Source: Lysinibacillus composti
GTDB taxonomy: Bacteria; Bacillota; Bacilli; Bacillales_A; Planococcaceae
Length of the DNA stretch: 64,000 nt
NCBI RefSeq assembly: GCF_016908465.1
Contig: NZ_JAFBDY010000003.1
Coordinates: 62,001 to 126,000, forward strand
Reading direction: 5' to 3'
Shown one piece after another: positions 46,214 to 55,227 of the stretch (its first letter is position 1; every line of letters starts with the position of its first letter). Below the pieces are notes generated by a model that searched no databases, had not been told where the DNA came from, and saw nothing but the letters and a program-made list of their open reading frames with translations. The position numbers were made by a program, and so were the translations under genes.

Positions 46214-47119
46214 TTAACTAATTCGCTGTCTAGCATCTGCAGAACGTCTTAATGCTTGCCCTACATAGTTGATGGCTAGCATCATGAATAATATGAATAA
46301 TGATGCTGGTAACCAAACCCACCAATATTGTTGCAGAACTAATGGATTGTTTGCGTAACTAACTAATGTTCCTAAAGAAGGAGTCGATTTAGGTAGACCA
46401 AAGCCTAAATAGGACAAGCCCGTTTCGATCCCTACGTTCCCTGCAAAATTTAACGTGAGTTCAACAATCAAAATAGAACTTAAATTCGGCAAGATCTCCC
46501 TCACGATAATGACAAAATCACTTGTACCTAATGTTTTGGATGCTTTTACGTAGTCTCTTTTACTTTCAGATAATGCCTTTGACCGAACAAGCCGCGCAGT
46601 ACCTGTCCACAAAAATAAACTCATAATTAATATAAAATGGATTTCTGTATATTTAGGAATGATCGTGACAAATACAATGATTAACATTAAAGAAGGAATC
46701 GTAATAAAGAAATCAATAATGCGCATAAAAAGATTGTCAATCCATCCACCGTAATATCCACAAATGAGTCCAACCATGATCCCAAATACTCCTGTAATCA
46801 ACGTAATGGCAATGGCAATAAAAATAGAGTTTTTTGCGCCAACAATCAGTTGCCCTAATATATCTTTGCCACCTTGGTCTGCTCCTAACAGATACTTCCC
46901 ACCTGGTTCAGCGTAACGATCTTGTAAACTTATACGCATTAATGATTCTTGATCTATAAAATAATATGTCCAAATAAATACACCAAACATGACAACAACT
47001 AAAGAAAGTAATGAAAACAATGCTAGTTTATCTTTCTTAAACTCTCGTATTAAGATTTGCAATGCTGTAGGAGAAGAGCTTAAGTGATTTCTTTTCTTTC
47101 TTTTATACTTTTTTGCCAA
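46214..47119 (-). CDS. oppC: Oligopeptide ABC transporter permease OppC
   Basis: 301 aa, six helices; permease EAA loop in ALSESKRDYVKASKTLGTSDFVIIVREILPN and the C-terminal ETGLSYLGFGLPKSTPSLGTL typical of OppC/DppC. A basic N-terminus (KKYKRKKRNH) faces the cytosol. Pairs with OppB. Confidence 0.94.
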   Translation of the reverse strand: MAKKYKRKKRNHLSSSPTALQILIREFKKDKLALFSLLSLVVVMFGVFIWTYYFIDQESLMRISLQDRYAEPGGKYLLGADQGGKDILGQLIVGAKNSIFIAIAITLITGVFGIMVGLICGYYGGWIDNLFMRIIDFFITIPSLMLIIVFVTIIPKYTEIHFILIMSLFLWTGTARLVRSKALSESKRDYVKASKTLGTSDFVIIVREILPNLSSILIVELTLNFAGNVGIETGLSYLGFGLPKSTPSLGTLVSYANNPLVLQQYWWVWLPASLFILFMMLAINYVGQALRRSADARQRIS

Positions 47120-47136
47120 ACTTAACTCCCCTCCTG

Positions 47137-48099
47137 TTATTCAATTCGAATCCGAGGATCAACAATGCTCATAATAATATCCGATAATAGGCTGCCTAAT
47201 AGAGTTAAAAAGCCGAATAACAGCACAAGAGCTGTAATCACACTATAATCACGTGATGCAATAGAAGAAATAAATAATTGTCCCATACCTGGATAGCCAA
47301 ATATGGTTTCAATAAAAATTGAACCACTTAATAGCCCGGTAATTGTAAATCCTAAAAAGGCGGCAATCGGAAGTAAAGAATTTCGGAAAATATGCTTTGT
47401 GTATATTTTTCTCATTGGGATTCCTTTACTTCTCGCTGTTCGAACATAATCCATTGCTTTTGCATCTATAATTTCCGAACGTAAGTATTGGATAATCCCA
47501 GTTGTGCCAAGAATCGCATACGTGATGGCAGGGAGTAGAATGTGATATAACTTGCTCCAGAAGAACCCCCATGTTCCTTCTTCATATTTGATATCGACAC
47601 TTCCGCTTGTTGGAAACCAATGTAATTGATAACCAAGGAAATACAAAAAAACTAATGCTAAAACGAATGTTGGAATTGCATAAGTTATAAAACTGTATAA
47701 AATGATTGTTTTATCCAGCCTTGAACTGTGATAACGTCCCGCTAAAATACCTAAAGGAATGGCAATTAAATAAAGTAAGAATACACTTAAAAATGATAAA
47801 TAAAATGTATTGATTGCACGTTCACCGATAATATCTGAAACATCGCGTTGAAATGTATAACTTTTCCCAAAGTCCCCTTGTAATGCATTTCCAACCCACC
47901 TACCATACTGAACAAACCAAGGATCATTAAGTCCCGCTTTTTCCCGTAACTCTTCTATTCTAGTAGGGTCTGTTTCAGGCGTAATCATTCCTGTAAAAGG
48001 ATCTCCAGGCATAAATTTTGCCATAATAAAGATCAGGATACTTAAGACAAATAATTGAGGAATCATAATGATTAACCGTCGTAATATTGTTTTCCACAT
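47137..48099 (-). CDS. oppB: Oligopeptide ABC transporter permease OppB
   Basis: 320 aa, six helices. N-terminal ILRRLIIMIPQLFVLSILIFIMAKFMPGDPF and EAA loop DYVRTARSKGIPMRKIYTKHIFRNSLLP define OppB/DppB. Its first base overlaps the oppF stop. Confidence 0.94.
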   Translation of the reverse strand: MWKTILRRLIIMIPQLFVLSILIFIMAKFMPGDPFTGMITPETDPTRIEELREKAGLNDPWFVQYGRWVGNALQGDFGKSYTFQRDVSDIIGERAINTFYLSFLSVFLLYLIAIPLGILAGRYHSSRLDKTIILYSFITYAIPTFVLALVFLYFLGYQLHWFPTSGSVDIKYEEGTWGFFWSKLYHILLPAITYAILGTTGIIQYLRSEIIDAKAMDYVRTARSKGIPMRKIYTKHIFRNSLLPIAAFLGFTITGLLSGSIFIETIFGYPGMGQLFISSIASRDYSVITALVLLFGFLTLLGSLLSDIIMSIVDPRIRIE

Positions 48100-49055
48100 T
48101 ATGAATTGTTCCCCCTCACACTCACACCATTTGCAATGGCTACAAAATGAGTTTCTGATAAAGGAGCTAAATCCAGTACGCGATGATTATGATCAAAATA
48201 ATTCTTGAGTTCTGTTTGATAATTTTTTTCTACAATAATTCGTTCACGCTTTCGTTTTTCTCGCCCTTTTGGGGAAACATTGGGAATGGCCGAAAGTAAT
48301 CGTTTTGTATAAATATGATGAGGGTTTGTGAAAATATCCTCTTTTGTTCCGGTTTCAACAAAACGCCCTTTATACATAATAGAAATGTGATCACACATAT
48401 GTTTTACAACACCTAAATCGTGTGAAATGAATAAATAGCTTAATCCAAATTCACTTTGAATATCTTTCATGAAATTTAAAACTTGTGCTTGAACCGATAA
48501 ATCCAAAGCCGATACTGGTTCGTCTGCAATTATTAATTTTGGATTTGTCGCAAGTGCACGGGCAATGCCTAAACGTTGCTTTTGACCGCCTGAGAATTCA
48601 TGTGGGTATTTCAATTTCGCATCCTCTGGCATTCCGACAATTTCAAGCAATTCACTAATTTTCTTTTGTTCTTCCTTAGGAGAAACCCTTAAAAAATTTC
48701 GAATTGGCTCTGCTAAAAGATGTTCCACTCTTTTCCTTGGATTTAGACTAGAATGCGCATCTTGAAAGATCATTTGAATTTCACGATTAAATAAATTATT
48801 TCGTTTTCTACGCAGGTTTGTAACATCTTCACCTTCATACATAATGGATCCAGATGTAATTTTTTCTAAACCTATAATCGCCATCCCCGTTGTAGATTTC
48901 CCACAACCTGATTCTCCTACTAATCCATAAGCTTTTCCCTTTTCAAATTCCATACTTATTCCATCTACAGCATAGACATAGTCGATAATAGAATTAAAAA
49001 AACCTCCACGAATCGGGTAATGGACCTTTAAATTTTTGATTTGCATAAAACTCAC
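48099..49055 (-). CDS. oppF: Oligopeptide ABC transporter ATPase OppF
   Basis: 318 aa. Walker [11 protein letters not shown]-loop, signature SGGQKQRLGIARAL, Walker B LIIADEPVSALD, switch His in ISHDLGVV. GTG start overlaps the oppD stop (GTGA), with GGAGGG 8 nt upstream. C-terminal region lacks the tight Cys cluster seen in OppD. Confidence 0.94.
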   Translation of the reverse strand: MSFMQIKNLKVHYPIRGGFFNSIIDYVYAVDGISMEFEKGKAYGLVGESGCGKSTTGMAIIGLEKITSGSIMYEGEDVTNLRRKRNNLFNREIQMIFQDAHSSLNPRKRVEHLLAEPIRNFLRVSPKEEQKKISELLEIVGMPEDAKLKYPHEFSGGQKQRLGIARALATNPKLIIADEPVSALDLSVQAQVLNFMKDIQSEFGLSYLFISHDLGVVKHMCDHISIMYKGRFVETGTKEDIFTNPHHIYTKRLLSAIPNVSPKGREKRKRERIIVEKNYQTELKNYFDHNHRVLDLAPLSETHFVAIANGVSVRGNNS

Positions 49056-50065
49056 GAAGTCGTCCCTCCAATTTCGCTTTTAAAGTGAAACACTTCCCAA
49101 CATGAACACCTCACAAAATGACCTGGTGAAACCTCATGTAATGTTGGATGATCTTCATGTACCGAATCAGGTAACCAAGAAATACGAGGAGCAAACCGGC
49201 AACCAGTTCTAGGTAAATGAATAAGTGATGGAACAATCCCTTCTATAACATTCAAACGACCAGAATGGGCATTCATTTGTGGTATAGAATTGAATAAAGA
49301 ACGGGTATAAGGATGTTTAGGGCGTTTAAATAATTCTTCTACAGGCGCTTCCTCAATAATCTCACCTGCGTACATAACAGCTACACGGTCTGCTACTTCA
49401 GCAACAACACCTAAGTCATGAGTAATTAATAAAATCCCTGCATTCGTTTCATCTTGCAAATCTATCAGTAAATCTAAAATTTGCGATTGAATCGTTACAT
49501 CAAGTGCAGTGGTTGGTTCATCTGCAATAATAATTTGTGGCTTACAGGCAATGGCGATAGCAATCATCACCCGCTGTCTCATTCCACCTGATAATTGGTG
49601 TGGAAATTGTTTTACTACACGTTCTGGTCTATTAATGCCAACTTGTCTTAGCAACTCAAAAACTCTTTCATTGCGTTTAACTTTAGACATGTCTGTATGA
49701 TATTTTAAGCTTTCTTCAATTTGTTCCCCAATGCGCATTAGTGGATTTAATGCAGATAACGGATCTTGAAATATCATGCTTATTTCACTGCCACGAACTT
49801 GTTCAAATTCTTCTTCTGAAAGAGTAGCTAAGTTTGTATTTTTAAACATAATTTCACCCTGAACTCTGGTGTTATTTGGATCGTGAAGTCCAATAATAGA
49901 AGTAGCTAATGTACTTTTTCCACACCCTGATTCCCCTACGATTGCTAGTATTTCATTTTTACGAAGAGTGAGGGAAACACCATCGACTGCATCATAGAAT
50001 GTATCTTTTATTCGAAACCCAGTATGTAAATTATGAATCTTTAACAATTCATCTGACGTATTCAA
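49052..50065 (-). CDS. oppD: Oligopeptide ABC transporter ATPase OppD
   Basis: 337 aa, first gene of the operon. Walker [10 protein letters not shown], signature [14 protein letters not shown], Walker [13 protein letters not shown], His-loop ITHDLGVV. The C-terminal peptide-ABC-transporter extension contains GCRFAPR and a later RCSCWEV. Two Cys-bearing segments of this kind hold an Fe-S cluster in some family members; I see fewer Cys than the classic set. GGGGAGG precedes the ATG. Confidence 0.94.
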   Translation of the reverse strand: MNTSDELLKIHNLHTGFRIKDTFYDAVDGVSLTLRKNEILAIVGESGCGKSTLATSIIGLHDPNNTRVQGEIMFKNTNLATLSEEEFEQVRGSEISMIFQDPLSALNPLMRIGEQIEESLKYHTDMSKVKRNERVFELLRQVGINRPERVVKQFPHQLSGGMRQRVMIAIAIACKPQIIIADEPTTALDVTIQSQILDLLIDLQDETNAGILLITHDLGVVAEVADRVAVMYAGEIIEEAPVEELFKRPKHPYTRSLFNSIPQMNAHSGRLNVIEGIVPSLIHLPRTGCRFAPRISWLPDSVHEDHPTLHEVSPGHFVRCSCWEVFHFKSEIGGTTS

Positions 50066-50429
50066 ATAAACCTCCCCTTTTCTGCAATCGATTCATGAAT
50101 AGCATTTTTTCAATGGCTTATTTTGATGAACTGAATAAAAAAGTCATTATTCATTAGGTTATGTGAAAACTTGGCACACTATTAAAATTTCATTCACAGA
50201 ATCTAGCTTTTTTTCACTTATATTGATAGAAAACAAAATTTATGATTATTTCTTTGGGGAAAGACATAGTTCGACCCCGATTTAAATTGAGATGTTGCTC
50301 TTTCTTATGTTAATTTATCTTTTCTATCGTAGAAAAAAGAAACGATAACAGATGTAAAACTTTAAAAGTTTTATAATTCTCGAAAATTTTATCCACTCCA
50401 ACCAATTAAATGTGTTAGCCATTCTTCAG

Positions 50430-50700
50430 AAATCGCGGCCTACCACTGTAAGCCGCGCAAAGTTTCCGGAACGTTTAGAAGGACACTTTTTATGTGAGCT
50501 GTCCTTACACAAAGCCAGGGGCAAAAACGCCACACGCGCGAGCATTGCCCCCCAACGTCCTGTTGGCCTCATAGACAAGTTGAAAAGACATGTTTCAACA
50601 TGGCTTTGCGGCTTGTGTGGGGAGCGAAAACGCCACGTCCTGTGGCATCGCTCCCATGACCAACATCGTGTTGGCCTCTTTAGACCGCTCTCACGAGACA
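50430..50700 (+). repeat. Structured element with two Bacillaceae-1-like modules upstream of opp
   Basis: Module 1 (50518-50566): GGGGCAA/TTGCCCC, then CCAAC-GTCCT-GTTGG. Module 2 (50621-50674): GGAGCGA/TCGCTCC around GCCAC-GTCCT-GTGGC, then CCAAC-ATCGT-GTTGG. Between them GTTGAAA/TTTCAAC; outside ACACAA/TTGTGT, AAGGACA/TGTCCTT and CGCGGC/GCCGCG hairpins. Flanking genes are minus strand. Apparent frames on both strands over it are repeat artefacts. Confidence 0.8.
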
Positions 50701-50765
50701 CTTGATCAGAATCTTTATTAGAATAAACTTTTACCAAGGTACCCACTTTGTATGATTTTTTTCCA

Positions 50766-50811
50766 TAAAAAAAAATCGACAAATTCTAAATACATTAGAA
50801 TTTACCGATTT
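50766..50811 (-). terminator. Terminator of the pseudo-amylase gene
   Basis: AAATCG/CGATTT and AAATTCT/AGAATTT arms with T9 on the minus strand. Confidence 0.85.
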
Positions 50812-50822
50812 GTTATAAGAGA

Positions 50823-52277
50823 TTATTTTGCTGTTTTATTTCTTTTTGCTCGTTTTAATATAATAACTATGAATCCAATAAAGATTAAATAGACGAATCC
50901 TAACGCGACTAAATAGCCTACGTTCAAACCTCGTTCATCAATAATTTGATATACTTCGACCATTTCACGGTCTAATACGACTGGATAATTTCCTTCATCG
51001 TTAGCACGAATAATTTCACTTTCAAACATACCACGAATTTCTTTATCTGCCCCAATTTCCTCTTCCGATAAATCAACTCGTGTAGTTTTTCCTGTATTAT
51101 TGATTATTACTAACCAGTGTTCATCATCAGAGATACGTTCAAAGGCAAGGAATCCATTTTCGTTCTTCACTAGTTTAAACTTTCCATTACGTAATGTATC
51201 AGATTGATTACGTAATGACTGTAAATTTGAAATTGCGTCAATTAATTCATCATTCGTTTTAAAATTATATAATTGATGCGCCTCTGGACCTGCTTCACCG
51301 TTCATTGCAATTTCTGTACCATATTGCATCACTGGTACACCTGGCAATAACAAAGTTGCAGCAACCGATAATTTTAGTCTTGTTGGTGGGAATGCTTCGA
51401 CATCATAGACAAAGCGATCTGATTGAATAGTATCAATCATAATTTGTGTTGGTTTATCTTCCCCTTTTGCATAGGGTTCGATATGCTTTAATTGTGCTGA
51501 TGAATCGAGATCCACATTTTTATAAATGTTTCGGAATGTTTCATTCGTATCACTATAATAAGAAGCATCAAAATTTGCATCGCTATCTTCATTTGAAATG
51601 ACATAAATTTTATCATTTACTGCTTTAATTTCATCGATTATATTATTAACAAAATTTGTATCAGCATTTTCTAAATTTGTTAATCGAATTCCGCCAACGT
51701 TATATGTAGTTACAAATTCTACAACAGCATCAATCAATGCACGTTGTACTTCTTCATTGTTTAAATCCCATTGAACGATTCCATCATTTGTACTTGCAAT
51801 CCATTGCTGCTTTGACGAATCTTTTGCCCATTCGTGATTTTCACTTACATTCGATAAAGGGAAGTCTACCATAACAGATACGTCTCTTTGATTTAGTGAA
51901 TCAATCATCTGTTCGAAATCTTCTTTCGTTCCAAAATGTTTCTCAAGCTCTGTATAGCTTGTAGTCATCGAACCATCATATTTTTCGGTTGAGAATATTG
52001 GACCAATTGAAACGATGGTAAAGCCCATATCTGTAATTAATGAAAGTTTTTCGCTAATCCCTTGGAAATCACCACCCGAAAATTGAGAGATGTCCTTTGG
52101 GTCTGTATGGTAATCGTTTTCGCCAGTAGCGTTAAAAAAACGGTCAACTAATAAATCATATATGCTCTCATCTGCAATTGTTTTTGTTTCTTCAGCATTT
52201 GCTACAGATGAAAAAGATAGTGAGCTTGCTAACAAAATTGTTGTAGCGGTTGCACAAATCCATTTTTTGAAATTCAA
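50823..52277 (-). CDS. Membrane-anchored GH13-fold pseudo-amylase
   Basis: 484 aa, glycoside hydrolase 13 architecture: signal peptide (about 1-28, ANA-E), (beta/alpha)8 start DLLVDRFFN and GGDFQGISEKL, C-terminal beta domain (about 365-445) and a C-terminal transmembrane anchor (about 453-475) followed by a basic tail. The active site is gone: region I DFPLSN (normally DxxxNH), region II GIRLT with Thr200 in place of the nucleophile Asp, region III VISNE with Asn229 at the acid/base Glu position, region IV TIQ (283-285) in place of NHD. The fold is clear; hydrolysis is very unlikely. TTG start with GGAGAGG upstream. Single gene. Confidence 0.85.
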   Translation of the reverse strand: MNFKKWICATATTILLASSLSFSSVANAEETKTIADESIYDLLVDRFFNATGENDYHTDPKDISQFSGGDFQGISEKLSLITDMGFTIVSIGPIFSTEKYDGSMTTSYTELEKHFGTKEDFEQMIDSLNQRDVSVMVDFPLSNVSENHEWAKDSSKQQWIASTNDGIVQWDLNNEEVQRALIDAVVEFVTTYNVGGIRLTNLENADTNFVNNIIDEIKAVNDKIYVISNEDSDANFDASYYSDTNETFRNIYKNVDLDSSAQLKHIEPYAKGEDKPTQIMIDTIQSDRFVYDVEAFPPTRLKLSVAATLLLPGVPVMQYGTEIAMNGEAGPEAHQLYNFKTNDELIDAISNLQSLRNQSDTLRNGKFKLVKNENGFLAFERISDDEHWLVIINNTGKTTRVDLSEEEIGADKEIRGMFESEIIRANDEGNYPVVLDREMVEVYQIIDERGLNVGYLVALGFVYLIFIGFIVIILKRAKRNKTAK

Positions 52278-52477
52278 AATTATCCCTCTCCTTCAAGCCA
52301 ATCCAACGCTATTTTACCAAAAATGGCAGCATACCCGCTATCTTTTCATTTTAAAATAGTGATTTCTATAGTAAATAAGACAAAACAGTGAACTATTTTT
52401 GACAGAACCAACAATTGTCCACCCTTTACCAATCTCATCATAGTTTTCATTTAAAATCTTACCATTTTCAAGAAAAC

Positions 52478-52504
52478 AAAAAAGGACGTGAAATTTCACG
52501 TCCC
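52478..52504 (-). terminator. yisL terminator
   Basis: Perfect palindrome GGACGTGAAATTTCACGTCC (52484-52503) and T6 on the minus strand. Confidence 0.88.
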
Positions 52505-52516
52505 TTACTGTACTAA

Positions 52517-52882
52517 TTATGCTAAAAAGCTTTGACCCATTGGTAATTTGAATCCGTAATATAATACTGCAAATAAGAAAATGACAAATAGAATCCAGAA
52601 TACTGTTGTTGGTTTGTTTTTTGCTTTTCGCACTAAAATCATTTCCATCATACCAATTACTAGAATCCCTAAAAGGAATTTAATCCCGTAGTTCATCCCT
52701 TGTCCATAATCCATCGCTTCGATGAATAATGCACCACCAGTAATAATGATCAAAATATAGAATAAGCGTAATACCATATGAAGGCCTTTAGATTTCGACG
52801 CTAAAGCAGCGATCAAGAACAATATAATCGCAACTACCCAAGTAGTAACGTGCAGATGCGTTGAGCCTGTTAAAAAGTCCAT
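52517..52882 (-). CDS. yisL: UPF0344 membrane protein YisL
   Basis: 121 aa, four transmembrane helices. Matches YisL: THLHVTTWVVAIILFLI at the start, MVLRLFYILIIITGG and LLGILVIGMMEMILVRK in the middle. Function unknown. Next to yisK as in B. subtilis. Confidence 0.9.
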   Translation of the reverse strand: MDFLTGSTHLHVTTWVVAIILFLIAALASKSKGLHMVLRLFYILIIITGGALFIEAMDYGQGMNYGIKFLLGILVIGMMEMILVRKAKNKPTTVFWILFVIFLFAVLYYGFKLPMGQSFLA

Positions 52883-52960
52883 CTTTTCCCCACCTTATAT
52901 TTTCTTTTCAGCAATATCCTACCATTTAGATGGGGGCATTTCAAATATTATCTTCCTATA

Positions 52961-53863
52961 TTATTGAAAACGATTTACTAGAGTTCCAATACCTTCGATT
53001 GATACTTTCACTTCATCGCCTGCTTTTAAGAATGTTGGAGGGTTCATTCCCTTACCTACTCCAGCTGGTGTACCCGTTAAGATAATATCCCCTGGCTCTA
53101 ATGTTACATGGTGGGAAATAATAGATATTAAGTTTTCCACAGTAAAGATCATATCTTTCGTTGAACCATTTTGACGAATTTCTCCATTAACCTTTGTCAC
53201 TACTGTTAAAACCTGCGGATCTGGAATCTCATCTTTTGTAACAACATATGGACCCATTGGACAAGAACCATCTAAACTTTTACCTAAGAAAAATTGCTTA
53301 TGTCGATCTTGTACATCTCTTGCAGTTAGATCATTCGCAATTGTATAACCAAAGACATAATCTAATGCTTGATTTTTCGGTATATCGCGGCCAAATTTTC
53401 CAATTACGACAGCAAGTTCTCCCTCATAATCATAAGAGTCTGTTTTCGTTGCATGTACTGAAAGTGTTTGCTCATCAGCAGAAATTGAAGTTGGTGGTTT
53501 CGTGAATACTAATAAATCTGATGGTGCAGCTTCAGCACCCATTTCCTTTGCATGCGCGTCATAATTTTTACCTACACACAAAATGTTTTTTGGTGTACGT
53601 GGAATTGGTGCTAACCATTCAATTTCCGTGAATGGTATTTTAAAATCATTCACTTGCGGTGAATTTTGAGCAGCTTCTACTAATCTTCTAACCTTTTCAA
53701 CGAAATCAAAACCGAGTGATATACCTTCTATAATTGTATTAGGGAAAGAAGGAAGTGCTTGAAGTTGTTCTTGGATGGCTAGTACATCCCAAACTGCTTC
53801 CTCTTTTTTAACTTTAGTTCCAAACTTTACTTCGCCATTTAATTTAAACGATAAAATCTTCAT
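52961..53863 (-). CDS. yisK: FAH-family hydrolase/decarboxylase YisK
   Basis: 300 aa fumarylacetoacetate-hydrolase superfamily protein. Metal-binding Glu/Asp in DYEGELAVVIGK and DLTARDVQ, substrate loop LLVFTKPPTSIS, C-terminal GDIILTGTPAGVG. B. subtilis YisK decarboxylates oxaloacetate and associates with the cell-shape protein Mbl, as I recall. AAGGAG upstream. Likely alone or with yisL. Confidence 0.92.
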   Translation of the reverse strand: MKILSFKLNGEVKFGTKVKKEEAVWDVLAIQEQLQALPSFPNTIIEGISLGFDFVEKVRRLVEAAQNSPQVNDFKIPFTEIEWLAPIPRTPKNILCVGKNYDAHAKEMGAEAAPSDLLVFTKPPTSISADEQTLSVHATKTDSYDYEGELAVVIGKFGRDIPKNQALDYVFGYTIANDLTARDVQDRHKQFFLGKSLDGSCPMGPYVVTKDEIPDPQVLTVVTKVNGEIRQNGSTKDMIFTVENLISIISHHVTLEPGDIILTGTPAGVGKGMNPPTFLKAGDEVKVSIEGIGTLVNRFQ

Positions 53864-53920
53864 AGTTCAAACTCCTTGCTCCTATTTTATTACATCATAC
53901 ATCAAACTTTTCGAAAATGC

Positions 53921-55096
53921 TCACTTTTCGGACAACATTTTTCGGTAAGTTATTTTCTTTACAACTAGTTCAAGCGGTCCTTGTTTGAATTTCATAAAAT
54001 ATAACTCTGCGAAAATCACTTGAATGACATATAGGGCAATTGCAATCAGCACTCCCATTTGAACATCTACCTCTCCATATAATCCAAAACCGAAATTATA
54101 GAATAATAGTGTACAGATGATTGATTGCATAATATAAAGCGTTAATGACATACGGCCAGCTTTACCAATTGGACGTAGGAGTTTTAACAACCAAGGAATC
54201 ATACAAAGTAATACAATTAGCGCTACATATCCAACAGATAATACTGGACCACCAATATATACTTTTAAATAATCGAGTAAATATGAACGTGTCATATTGT
54301 AAGGAGCACTTTTAATAACTAGGCCTGCCAAAATACAGATAATTGCTAAAGTAATCCACCATTTCTTTAGTTCTTTTGCTCGTTCAATTAAACGTAATTT
54401 CGCTGCAGCAGCACCAATTAACATATAAGGTAAAATAGTAAATAAGGATGTAATCCACATGGAGAAGCTCATTTGAACAGATAAATCTTTCAATCTTTGC
54501 ATAAATGCGTCACCCCAGCTCCCAACTCCATAAGCTGTAATCGCACTATTAATCATTTCAATATCAACAAATGAAGAGTCAACTTCCATGTTTGCCATCC
54601 CTGATATAAGGAAAATGAAAATGAATAAAAAATGCATCACAAAATTGATCCCGATTGCAATGGATACTAACCATCTACTTCTTAAACGGATTAACATCAA
54701 TAAGAAAAATCCGCAGAATGCATAAGTTGCTAAAATATCCCCCCACCAAATGAAAATTGCATGAAGAAAACCAATCACAAGTAGGATAAACAGCCTTTTG
54801 GGTGCAAATTTATAAAAACTTGTCCCAGTTCTTTGCGATTTTAAAAATTGCATTGCTAATCCATAGCCAAATAGCATTGAGAATAACGGATAAAAACTAC
54901 TTTGTACATAAATATCTAATGTTTGTTGCCAGATGATATCTTTTGCTTCTGAAAACCAACTGTTTAAATCTAAAATATGTGGCATCGGTAAATAAAAGGC
55001 GAACATATTTACTAATAAAATACCTAGTAAACTAAATCCACGTAAAATATCAAGTGACTCAATTCTTTCATTTAGTGTAGTTGGTTGGAAATTCAC
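53921..55096 (-). CDS. DUF418 (YeiB-like) multipass membrane protein
   Basis: 391 aa, about ten transmembrane helices. N-terminal ESLDILRGFSLLGILLVNM and the C-terminal DUF418 part with GKAGRMSLTLYIMQSIICTLLFY and a final basic segment; distantly acyltransferase-like. Transport or envelope role unknown. GTG start, AAAGGAG upstream. Confidence 0.9.
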   Translation of the reverse strand: MNFQPTTLNERIESLDILRGFSLLGILLVNMFAFYLPMPHILDLNSWFSEAKDIIWQQTLDIYVQSSFYPLFSMLFGYGLAMQFLKSQRTGTSFYKFAPKRLFILLVIGFLHAIFIWWGDILATYAFCGFFLLMLIRLRSRWLVSIAIGINFVMHFLFIFIFLISGMANMEVDSSFVDIEMINSAITAYGVGSWGDAFMQRLKDLSVQMSFSMWITSLFTILPYMLIGAAAAKLRLIERAKELKKWWITLAIICILAGLVIKSAPYNMTRSYLLDYLKVYIGGPVLSVGYVALIVLLCMIPWLLKLLRPIGKAGRMSLTLYIMQSIICTLLFYNFGFGLYGEVDVQMGVLIAIALYVIQVIFAELYFMKFKQGPLELVVKKITYRKMLSEK

Positions 55097-55163
55097 GATT
55101 CAAACTCCTTTTATTGAATTGTTTTACACTTTTATCTATAAACGTTGCAAATCTATTTTACTA

Positions 55164-55205
55164 TAAAAAAACAAAACGAGGAGGATTCGTCTCCCCCTCG
55201 TTTTG
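55164..55205 (-). terminator. addA terminator
   Basis: CAAAACGAGG / CCTCGTTTTG arms with inner GGA/TCC pairs, T7 on the minus strand. Confidence 0.88.
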
Positions 55206-55227
55206 ACTAGTACTTTTCTTCCTACAC

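Noticed and set aside
50412-50782. Overlapping open frames of about 97 and 118 codons on both strands
   Set aside because: They run through the hairpin modules of a structured repeat; no ribosome binding site, biased composition, and palindromes create open frames on both strands.
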